Positions 13,886 to 20,733 of a stretch of 20,733 nt of DNA are shown piece after piece. Position numbers and translations under genes: made by a program. The stretch's first letter is position 1, and each line of letters starts with the position of its first letter. A model generated the notes under the pieces. The model saw only the letters and a list, made by a program, of their open reading frames with translations, was not told the DNA's origin and searched no databases. This stretch comes from JACVRX01 sp035697245 (GTDB lineage: Bacteria; Actinomycetota; Actinomycetes; Jiangellales; Jiangellaceae), in assembly GCA_035697245.1 (NCBI GenBank), contig DASSDH010000102.1, forward strand, positions 1 through 20,733. Direction: 5' to 3'.

Positions 13886-16774
13886 ATGAAGGACACCAAG
13901 ACGATGACCGAGACAGAGACGGACCGTCCGGGCACCGAAGAGGCAGAACTGCCGTTTCGCTACTCGAGCGCACTTGCCGCGCAGATAGAGCCACGCTGGC
14001 AGGACACCTGGGAAGCGGAGGGAACGTTCCACACGCCGAACCCGGTTGGTCCACTGGCCGGTGATGTCGCCGGGCGGAAGAAGTTCTTCCTGATGGATTT
14101 CTTCCCGTATCCGTCGGGGGAGGGCCTGCATGTCGGGCACCCGCTCGGATACATCGCCACTGATGTGCTCGGCCGGTTCAAACGCATGTGCGGTGTCAAC
14201 GTTCTCTACACGATGGGCTTCGACGCGTTCGGCCTCCCGGCCGAACAGTATGCGGTGCAGACGGGTCAGCACCCCCGGCTGACCACTGAGCGCAACATCG
14301 TCCGCTTCCGCCAGCAACTGCGCCGGCTGGGCCTGGCGCACGACCGCCGCCGCAGCATCGAGACGATCGACCCCGACTACTACCGCTGGACTCAGTGGAT
14401 CTTCCTGCAGATCTTCAATTCGTGGTACGACCCGGATGTCGACGGAGGTCGCGGCAAGGCCCGGCCGATCAGCGAGCTGGTCGAGAGCTTCCAGTCCGGA
14501 ACGCGACCGACGCCGGATGGCCGACCGTGGGCGGAGCTCGACGACGTCGAGCAACGAAAGATCGTCGACGAGTGCCGGCTGGCGTATGTGTCCGAGGCGC
14601 CGGTGAACTGGTGCCCCGGCCTGGGAACGGTTCTGGCCAACGAGGAAGTCACGTCCGAGGGCCGCAGCGAGCGAGGCAACTTTCCGGTCTTCAAGCGCAG
14701 CCTTCGGCAATGGATGATGCGCATCACGGCGTACGCCGACCGCCTGGTCGACGACCTGGACCGCATCGAATGGCCAGACAAGATCAAGACCATGCAGCGA
14801 AACTGGATCGGCCGGTCCACCGGTGCGAACATCCGGTTCGCCACCGATGCCGGCGACCTCGAGGTCTTCACCACCCGACCAGATACGATCTTCGGCGCTA
14901 CCTTCATGGTCGTCGCGCCGGAGCATCCGCTCGTCGACGCACTGACGGCACCTGCGTGGCCAGAGGACACCCGTCCCGCACGGACAGGCGAGTATGCGAA
15001 GCCCGAGGAAGCCGTCGCCGCCTATCGTTCCGGGGCCGTCGCGAAGACCGAGGTCGAGCGACAGACCGAGGGCCGGGAGAAGACCGGAGTGTTCACCGGC
15101 TCGTTCGCGATCAACCCGGCGACCGGCACCCCTATCCCGGTGTTCGTCGCCGACTACGTACTGATGGGCTACGGCACCGGCGCGATCATGGGCGTGCCCG
15201 GCCAGGACGAACGGGACTGGGAGTTCGCGACTCGTTTCGAGCTGCCCATCGTCAGAACGGTGGCTCCGCCGGATGGGTGGACCGGCGAGGCGTATCTCGG
15301 CGAAGGCCCGGCCATCAACTCGGCGAACGACGAGATCTCACTCGACGGCCTGTCCGTCGAGGAGGCGAAGGCGGGGATCAGTGCCTGGCTGGAAGCCAAA
15401 GGCGTTGGCCACCGGACGGTGACCTACCGGCTTCGGGACTGGCTGTTCAGCCGGCAGCGGTACTGGGGCGAGCCGTTCCCCATCGTCTACGACGAGCACG
15501 ACCTGCCGCTGGCGATCCCGGACTCCATGCTGCCGGTCGAACTGCCCGACGTCCCCGACTACGCACCGCGCACCTTTCCGCCTGACGACACGGAGTCCGA
15601 TCCGGAGCCGCCGCTGGCCCGGGTTCCCGAGTGGGTCGAGGTCGAGCTGGACCTGGGCAACGGACCGAAGCGCTACCGGCGGGACACCAACACCATGCCG
15701 AACTGGGCCGGCTCCTGCTGGTACGAGCTGCGCTACATCGATCCGACGAACACCGAGCGGCTGGTCGAACCGGAGAACGAGCGGTACTGGATGGGCCCGC
15801 ACGGTCCAGGAGAGACCGGAGGCGTCGACTTCTACGTCGGCGGCGTCGAACACGCGGTCCTGCATCTGCTGTACGCCCGGTTCTGGCACAAGGTGCTCTT
15901 CGACCTCGGCCACGTCTCCAGCGAGGAGCCGTTCTATCGGCTGTTCAATCAGGGATACATCCAGGCCTACGCGTTCACAGACGAGCGCGGTTTCTACGTT
16001 CCCGCCGAGCAGGTCGTGGAGAAGGTCGAGGGCACCGAAACGAGCTACCTCTATAACGGCGGACCCGTCACCCGTGAGTACGGCAAGATGGGCAAGAGCC
16101 TGAAGAACATGGTGTCTCCCGACGACATGTACGCCGCGTATGGCGCCGACACGTTACGGGTCTACGAGATGTCGATGGGGCCGTTGGACCTGTCGCGGCC
16201 GTGGGAGACCCGGGCGGTCGTGGGCTCGCTGCGGTTCCTGCAGCGGCTGTGGCGCAACGTGGTGAGTGAAGAAACCGGGGAAGCGGTCGTCGCGGACATC
16301 GAAGCCGACGAACAGACCCGCAAGCTCACGCACCGGACGACCGACACCGTTCGCACGGACATGACCGCCCTGCGGTTCAACACCGCGATCGCTCGACTGA
16401 TCGAGCTGAACAACCACGTGACCAAGCTCGACGCCGTCCCCCGTGAGGTCGCCGAGGTGCTAGTGCTGCTCGTTGCGCCGTTCGCTCCACACCTGGCCGA
16501 AGAGTTGTGGTCGCGATTGGGACACGACCGGTCCCTGGCCTACGACCCGTATCCCACGGCCGACCCTGCCCTTTTGGTGGAGGAGACCGTCACCTGTGTA
16601 GTCCAGGTCGACGGCAAGGTCCGTGATCGCCTTGAAGTCCCGGTAAGCGTCGACGAGGACACCCTCGAGACGTTGGCGCTCGCCTCGCCGGCAGTGCAGC
16701 GGGTGCTCGGTGGAAAGGCGGTCCGCACGGTCGTGGTCCGAGCACCGAGGCTGGTGAACGTCGTCTCCGGATGA
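13886..16774 (+). CDS. leuS: Leucyl-tRNA synthetase
   Basis: The protein of about 962 residues is a class I aminoacyl-tRNA synthetase that charges tRNA-Leu in the cytosol. The ATP motifs are HVGH (82-85, HIGH type) and KMGKS (734-738, KMSKS type, in GKMGKSLKNMV). The CP1 editing domain is present, with TTRPDTIFGATFMVVAPEHPLVD-type sequence and GTGAIMGVPGQDERDWEFA. FDAFGLPAEQYA and the C-terminal anticodon-binding domain are also intact. The ATG at 13886 lies beyond the attenuator terminator. A second ATG at 13904 (MTETETD) has AAGGA ten bases before it and could be the true start. The open frame running back to 13817 crosses the terminator and is rejected. Expression is probably controlled by leucine supply through the leader. 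Confidence 0.97.
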   Translation: MKDTKTMTETETDRPGTEEAELPFRYSSALAAQIEPRWQDTWEAEGTFHTPNPVGPLAGDVAGRKKFFLMDFFPYPSGEGLHVGHPLGYIATDVLGRFKRMCGVNVLYTMGFDAFGLPAEQYAVQTGQHPRLTTERNIVRFRQQLRRLGLAHDRRRSIETIDPDYYRWTQWIFLQIFNSWYDPDVDGGRGKARPISELVESFQSGTRPTPDGRPWAELDDVEQRKIVDECRLAYVSEAPVNWCPGLGTVLANEEVTSEGRSERGNFPVFKRSLRQWMMRITAYADRLVDDLDRIEWPDKIKTMQRNWIGRSTGANIRFATDAGDLEVFTTRPDTIFGATFMVVAPEHPLVDALTAPAWPEDTRPARTGEYAKPEEAVAAYRSGAVAKTEVERQTEGREKTGVFTGSFAINPATGTPIPVFVADYVLMGYGTGAIMGVPGQDERDWEFATRFELPIVRTVAPPDGWTGEAYLGEGPAINSANDEISLDGLSVEEAKAGISAWLEAKGVGHRTVTYRLRDWLFSRQRYWGEPFPIVYDEHDLPLAIPDSMLPVELPDVPDYAPRTFPPDDTESDPEPPLARVPEWVEVELDLGNGPKRYRRDTNTMPNWAGSCWYELRYIDPTNTERLVEPENERYWMGPHGPGETGGVDFYVGGVEHAVLHLLYARFWHKVLFDLGHVSSEEPFYRLFNQGYIQAYAFTDERGFYVPAEQVVEKVEGTETSYLYNGGPVTREYGKMGKSLKNMVSPDDMYAAYGADTLRVYEMSMGPLDLSRPWETRAVVGSLRFLQRLWRNVVSEETGEAVVADIEADEQTRKLTHRTTDTVRTDMTALRFNTAIARLIELNNHVTKLDAVPREVAEVLVLLVAPFAPHLAEELWSRLGHDRSLAYDPYPTADPALLVEETVTCVVQVDGKVRDRLEVPVSVDEDTLETLALASPAVQRVLGGKAVRTVVVRAPRLVNVVSG

Positions 16775-16790
16775 CCGCGACGGCACCGGG

Positions 16791-16796
16791 TAGCCT
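16791..16796 (+). promoter_or_regulatory. Probable -10 element of degV (leaderless)
   Basis: TAGCCT fits TANNNT and ends eight bases before the degV ATG, with no Shine-Dalgarno in between. degV would then have its own leaderless promoter in the 30-base gap after leuS. Confidence 0.45.
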
Positions 16797-16797
16797 T

Positions 16798-16814
16798 CCC
16801 GGCCATGGGCCGGG
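16798..16814 (+). other. Inverted repeat with the degV start codon in its loop
   Basis: CCCGGCC (16798-16804) and GGCCGGG (16808-16814) are perfect complements, and the spacer is exactly the ATG start codon. CCGGG at 16786-16790 could instead pair with CCCGG at 16798-16802. On a leuS read-through transcript this may mask or expose the start codon. On a leaderless transcript beginning at the ATG the hairpin cannot form. Confidence 0.35.
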
Positions 16815-17665
16815 ACGTCGCGATCGTCACCGACTCCACCGCGTATCTCCCGCCCAAAAGCGCTGCTGCCGCTGGCGTCTCGGTCGTACCGCTACAGGTC
16901 GTCGTCGACGGCCGTTCTTTCGACGAGGGAACGGCGTTCGGGCCGCGCGAGCTCACCGAGGCGCTGCGGCGACGAGTCCGAGTCAGCACGTCACGACCGA
17001 GTCCGCGGGCGTTCCTCGACGCCTACCAGTCCGTCGTCTCAGCAGGCGCTTCTGCCGTCGTCTCCATACACATCTCCGGCCACCTGTCCGGTACCGGAGA
17101 CGCCGCTCGGCTGGCCGCCAAGGACGCACCGGTGCCGGTCGAGGTCGTCGACTCCCACTCGTTGGGGATGGGCCTCGGCTACGCGGTGTTGTCCTGCGCT
17201 GAAGCGGCAGATCTCGGCGGCCCTGTCGAGCACGTCGCCGAGGTCGGGCGTCGGCGGGCAGAGCGCACGTCGACGTTCTTCTACGTCGACACGCTGGAGT
17301 ACCTCCGCCGAGGCGGGCGGATCGGCGCCGCTCAGGCGCTGCTCGGCACGGCGCTCGCGGTCAAGCCGCTGCTGCACCTCCGGGACGGGGAGATCCAGCC
17401 GCTGGAGAAGGTCCGGACGTCCTCCCGGGCGGTCGCTCGGTTGGAGGAGCTGGCGCTGGAGCGAGCCGGCGCCGAGCCCGTCGACATCGCCGTGCATCAC
17501 CTGGACAACGCCGAGCGGGCCGACGCTTTGGCGCAACGCCTGCGGGCGAGGCTGCCGGCTGTGGGGCAGGTCGTCGTCTCGGAAGTGGGTGCCGTGATCG
17601 GCGCGCACGTCGGTCCCGGATTGCTTGCCGTCGTCGTAGCCCCGCAGCTGACCGGTCCCGCCTGA
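16805..17665 (+). CDS. DegV family fatty-acid-binding protein
   Basis: The 286-residue protein starts MGRDVAIVTDSTAYLPP, where TDST is the family signature. It continues with VVPLQVVVDGRSFDEG, SRPSPRAFLDAY, ISGHLSGTGDAARLA and VEVVDSHSLGMGLGY, then YVDTLEYLRRGGRIG and VKPLLHLRDGEI, all typical of DegV/FakB. DegV family proteins hold a single fatty acid and, as FakB in Gram-positive bacteria, present it to the kinase FakA. No fakA is adjacent, so the partner is unknown. No Shine-Dalgarno precedes the ATG. Position 30 bases after leuS plus a TAGCCT hexamer suggest a leaderless promoter. Confidence 0.93.
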   Translation: MGRDVAIVTDSTAYLPPKSAAAAGVSVVPLQVVVDGRSFDEGTAFGPRELTEALRRRVRVSTSRPSPRAFLDAYQSVVSAGASAVVSIHISGHLSGTGDAARLAAKDAPVPVEVVDSHSLGMGLGYAVLSCAEAADLGGPVEHVAEVGRRRAERTSTFFYVDTLEYLRRGGRIGAAQALLGTALAVKPLLHLRDGEIQPLEKVRTSSRAVARLEELALERAGAEPVDIAVHHLDNAERADALAQRLRARLPAVGQVVVSEVGAVIGAHVGPGLLAVVVAPQLTGPA

Positions 17666-17762
17666 TTGCGACTTCTCCACAGCCGGCCCGACGGCGAGCC
17701 GGGTGTCCACAACGACGCCCTGACGCCGGACGATGCGGCGGCCATACTGCCAGCGTCGCAGG

Positions 17763-18644
17763 ATGCGACTGCCTGCTTCGCGCCGCCGGCGTGCTCCCAC
17801 TGCTCAGCAGGTGCATGCGGCACGGCTCCGGCTCGCTGCGCTGAGCCGCGCACAGGACGGCGAGGTCGGCACGAAGGCCGGCTGGGTGCCGCAGGTTCCA
17901 CCAGATCTCGAGGCAACCCGGGAACCCCCGCGGGTCGGCGGGTCGGCTGTCCTGGACCGTGTTCCGCTCCGGCTGCGGGAAGCAGTGGAGTCGCTTCCCG
18001 AAGGCGTTCGGGGCGGCCGGCTGGGCCTCGAGGGCGGTCACGCGATCGTCGTGATCCTGGTGGTCCTGCTAGCGCTCGCCGTGGCCGCACTGTTGCTAGG
18101 GCTCGGCCGGCCACGGGTCGAGTCGGTGGGGTCGGGCTCATCCGCGTCTGTCATCGCGACCGGTACACCCGCAACCGGCGTAGTCGAATCCGAGTCACAG
18201 GGTGCCTCCGATCGCGGGTCGGCGCAGTTGGTCGTCCACGTCGCCGGCCTGGTTCACACGCCTGGGGTGGTTCGCCTACCTGCCGGCGCCCGGGTGCTCG
18301 ATGCCGTCGAAGCCGCAGGGGGAGCCCGCGACGGGGTCGACCTGACCGGGCTCAATCTGGCCCGGCTGGTCACCGACGGCGAGCAGGTGTTCGTGGGTGT
18401 CTCGCCACCGGCCGGCGCAGCGGCAACTCCAGGTGCAGGCGAGAGCGAGTCGAAGCTGGTGAACCTCAACACCGCTACTAACGATCAGCTCGAAGCGCTG
18501 CCCGGAATCGGACCTGCGCTGGCGGGACGCATCCTGGCCTGGCGGGACGAGCATGGGCGGTTCGCATCGGTGGACGAGCTCCAGGAGGTGTCGGGCATCG
18601 GACCGGCCACGTTCGCCGAGCTCGCCGATCTGGTCACCGTGTGA
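17763..18644 (+). CDS. comEA: ComEA family helix-hairpin-helix DNA-binding protein
   Basis: The protein of about 293 residues has a basic N-terminal cytosolic tail and one membrane segment at about 94-115 (HAIVVILVVLLALAVAALLLG). A Ser/Thr/Gly-rich linker follows, then an SLBB domain at 156-212 (LVVHVAGLVHTPGVVRLPAG). It ends in two helix-hairpin-helix motifs (LPGIGPALAGRI and VSGIGPATFAEL, 233-293). ComEA is the membrane-anchored receptor that binds double-stranded DNA outside the cell and hands it to ComEC. The ATG at 17763 is chosen for the basic MRLPASRRRR start. An in-frame ATG at 17733 is an alternative; neither has a good ribosome site. Its stop overlaps the GTG of comEC. Confidence 0.9.
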   Translation: MRLPASRRRRAPTAQQVHAARLRLAALSRAQDGEVGTKAGWVPQVPPDLEATREPPRVGGSAVLDRVPLRLREAVESLPEGVRGGRLGLEGGHAIVVILVVLLALAVAALLLGLGRPRVESVGSGSSASVIATGTPATGVVESESQGASDRGSAQLVVHVAGLVHTPGVVRLPAGARVLDAVEAAGGARDGVDLTGLNLARLVTDGEQVFVGVSPPAGAAATPGAGESESKLVNLNTATNDQLEALPGIGPALAGRILAWRDEHGRFASVDELQEVSGIGPATFAELADLVTV

Positions 18645-20733
18645 ACGCCGTCGCCCCTGACCGACCAGACCTGCGCCTGGTCCCTGCCGCAGCCGCGACC
18701 TGGGCGGGCGTGCTCGTCGGCGTGAACAACCCAGGCCCGCCGCTCGGCTGGCTGTGCATGGGGGTCGCCGTGGGTGCCTTCGTCGTCGCCCGGATCTCCA
18801 TCAGCCGGCCCACACGCCTCGCTGCGTTCGTCGCACTGGCCTGCCTGCTGGGTGGGACTCTTGCGGGCACGGCGCGCGCGGCGGCACTTCGCGCCGGACC
18901 GGTCGACGAGCTTGCCGAGGAACGCGCCGCGGTCGGGTTCGAAGCGGTCCTGACGACCGATCCGCAGCCGCGACCCGCCGAGGGCGGCCGGCCACCGTAT
19001 TTCATCGCCATGCTGCGCATCGAGAGCATTGCCGGCCGGGGCATCACGACGGCGGTGCGGACGCCTGTGTTGTTGCTTGCCGCCAGCCCTGACTGGGCCG
19101 CGCTGAGACCGGGTCAGCGAGTCTCGGCAGCCGGGCGGTTGGCTCCTGCAGAGCGGTCCGGGAACGTCGCTGCTCTGCTGCGGGTCCGTGATCCGCCCCA
19201 GGTGCTGGGACCAGCAGGCCGGACGAGCCGGCTCACCGAGCCACTGCGAGCCGGCCTGCGGGCAGCCGTGAGCGATCTTGCCGAAGGCCCACGCGGTCTC
19301 GTCCCGGCGCTCGTCGTCGGAGACGAAAGCCTGCTGCCCGCTTCACTGCGGGCAGACATGGAGGCGACCGGTCTCACCCACCTCACTGCTGTCTCCGGCA
19401 CCAACGTCACGATCTTGCTGGTCGCTGTCCTGGGGTTGGCGCGTTGGTCCCGGGTGCGCGGCTACGGCCTGCCGGTCGTCGGCATGCTGACGATCGTCGG
19501 ATTCGTCGTGCTGGCTCGCCCCGAGCCCAGTGTCCTTCGGGCCGCAGCCATGGGCCTCGTTGCCGTCGCAGGTCTGACGGTCGCCGGGCGCCGTCGTGGT
19601 CCGCCCGCGCTTGCGGCCGCTGTGCTCGTATTGCTGCTGGCAGATCCGTGGCTGGCACGCGACGCCGGATTCGCCCTTTCGGTGTTGGCGACCGGTGCGA
19701 TCCTGGTTCTGGCGCCGGCATGGCGAGACGCCCTGCCGTGGCTGCCTCGGCCGATCGCCGAGGCGCTTGCCGTGCCATTGGCCGCTCAGATCGCCTGCGC
19801 GCCACTGGTCGTGGTGATCACGGCGCAGGCGAGCCTGGTGTCGGTACCCGCCAACTTGCTGGTCGCCCCTGTTGTCGCACCGACGACCATCTTCGGCGCG
19901 GCGGCCGCCGTCTTGGCACCGGTCGTGCCGGCCGCCGCCGATGCCGCCGGCTGGCTCGCCGGCCTGCCCGCGGCGTGGATCGTCTTCGTAGCCGGGCACG
20001 GCGCCGACCTGCCTGGTGCTGTCGTCAACTGGCCCGGCGATGCCGGCGGCGTAGCTGCCGCCGCCGTACTGGCCGTTGCCACAGCTGCTGCACTGCCGAA
20101 GCTGCTTCGCCGACCGCCGTGGTTCGCAGGCGTGACGCTCCTGCTCTGCGTCATGTTGGTACGGCCGCCGGTGCCGGGCTGGCCGCCGCCGGATTGGCTG
20201 GTCGTCGGCTGCGACGTCGGCCAGGGAGATGCGCTGGTGTTGCGTGCGGGGCCGGCCGAAGCCGTCGTCATCGACGCCGGACCGGATCCACCACTCGTCG
20301 ACCGCTGCCTGGACACGCTCGGAATCGAACGCGTGCCGCTGCTCGTGCTCACCCACTACCACGCCGACCACGTCGTCGGCCTGCCGGGAGTTCTCGACGG
20401 CCGGTACGTCGGCTGGGCCATGGTGTCCCCGCTGAGCGAGCCGGCCGACCATGCCGATGAGGTGCTGACGTCGTTGGCCGAGGCGCGGATCCCGGTGTCG
20501 GAGGCGCGGGTCGGCGACGTCGTGGCGGTCGGCGAAGCTGTACGCCTGCGCGTCATCTGGCCGAGGCGGATAGTCACCGACGGTTCGATGCCGAACAATG
20601 CCAGCGTCGTCCTCGACGCGACTGTCGACGGCATCCGAATCTTGCTGGCGGGCGACGTCGAGCCGGAAGCACAGCGAGCGATCCTCGCTGTCGAAAGCGA
20701 GCTTCGCGCAGACGTGCTCAAGGTCCCACACCA
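18641..20733 (+). CDS. comEC: ComEC/Rec2 DNA-uptake channel with metallo-beta-lactamase domain (3' end cut by window edge)
   Basis: The frame opens at a GTG overlapping the comEA stop (GTGA) and runs to the right edge, giving about 697 residues. It has N-terminal membrane helices, a DUF4131-like segment, and the competence core HLTAVSGTNVTILL (from residue 247) followed by many helices. A metallo-beta-lactamase-like domain follows with VGCDVGQGDA and THYHADH (H572, H574, D576, H577), the metal-binding HxHxDH motif. ComEC forms the membrane channel for single-stranded DNA entry, and its nuclease-like domain is thought to degrade the other strand. The overlap suggests translational coupling to comEA. 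The C-terminal end of the domain lies outside the window. Confidence 0.95.
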   Translation, partial: MNAVAPDRPDLRLVPAAAATWAGVLVGVNNPGPPLGWLCMGVAVGAFVVARISISRPTRLAAFVALACLLGGTLAGTARAAALRAGPVDELAEERAAVGFEAVLTTDPQPRPAEGGRPPYFIAMLRIESIAGRGITTAVRTPVLLLAASPDWAALRPGQRVSAAGRLAPAERSGNVAALLRVRDPPQVLGPAGRTSRLTEPLRAGLRAAVSDLAEGPRGLVPALVVGDESLLPASLRADMEATGLTHLTAVSGTNVTILLVAVLGLARWSRVRGYGLPVVGMLTIVGFVVLARPEPSVLRAAAMGLVAVAGLTVAGRRRGPPALAAAVLVLLLADPWLARDAGFALSVLATGAILVLAPAWRDALPWLPRPIAEALAVPLAAQIACAPLVVVITAQASLVSVPANLLVAPVVAPTTIFGAAAAVLAPVVPAAADAAGWLAGLPAAWIVFVAGHGADLPGAVVNWPGDAGGVAAAAVLAVATAAALPKLLRRPPWFAGVTLLLCVMLVRPPVPGWPPPDWLVVGCDVGQGDALVLRAGPAEAVVIDAGPDPPLVDRCLDTLGIERVPLLVLTHYHADHVVGLPGVLDGRYVGWAMVSPLSEPADHADEVLTSLAEARIPVSEARVGDVVAVGEAVRLRVIWPRRIVTDGSMPNNASVVLDATVDGIRILLAGDVEPEAQRAILAVESELRADVLKVPH

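Noticed and set aside
13763..14926. 387-aa minus-strand open frame over the leuS start
   Set aside because: It is antisense to leuS and its leader; no family features and no start signals.
19343..20731. 462-aa minus-strand open frame
   Set aside because: It is the antisense shadow of comEC, which has intact competence and metallo-beta-lactamase motifs; the translation is Gln/Arg/Asp-rich with no domain.

Overview
The window is a contiguous stretch of a high-GC chromosome, almost certainly from an actinomycete (Actinomycetota). The evidence is strong G/C bias at third codon positions, frequent GTG starts, an F420-linked NADP reductase-like gene, a DUF222/13E12-type HNH gene, VKOR- and DUF6510-type proteins, and TANNNT hexamers placed 6 to 8 bases before start codons, which is the actinobacterial leaderless-transcript layout. 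The genus cannot be decided from the sequence alone. No tRNA, rRNA, CRISPR array, integrase or complete insertion sequence was seen.

Left part (1-6809): a truncated F420-dependent NADP oxidoreductase-like gene runs off the left edge. It is followed by about 0.9 kb without an intact gene, which holds a strong 19-bp hairpin and what looks like a decayed GAF-domain sensor. Then come a GH13 trehalose-synthase/maltosyltransferase-like enzyme, an aldo/keto reductase and an FMO-like flavoprotein, all on the minus strand. The last two form a tight pair with a probable leaderless promoter. A small SnoaL-like ORF (plus) converges on a DUF1345 membrane protein (minus).

Middle part (6886-13702): a compact three-gene plus-strand cassette has ATGA overlaps at both junctions. 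It encodes a cytosolic sulfite-oxidase-like molybdopterin protein, an FAD/NAD reductase and a DUF6510 zinc-ribbon-like protein, which together look like one redox module. Minus-strand genes follow: a GNAT acetyltransferase, a DUF222/HNH protein, a DUF6529 membrane protein with conserved-looking histidines, a 59-aa small protein with its own promoter and Shine-Dalgarno, and a pyridine nucleotide-disulfide reductase homologue. The last of these is divergent from a vitamin K epoxide reductase (VKOR) family membrane protein, a likely disulfide-forming enzyme.

Right part (13703-20733), plus strand: leuS is preceded by an apparent transcription attenuator made of a leaderless 11-codon leader peptide with four consecutive Leu codons, a long stem and an intrinsic terminator. 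After leuS come degV (own probable leaderless promoter), comEA and comEC. comEC is cut by the right edge. The leuS-degV-comEA-comEC order is a common actinobacterial housekeeping/competence neighbourhood.

The most interesting points are the leuS attenuator, the three-gene molybdo-flavo-zinc-ribbon cassette, the hairpin in the gene-poor region, and the disulfide reductase homologue that keeps its Cys pair but has Phe where the catalytic His normally sits.
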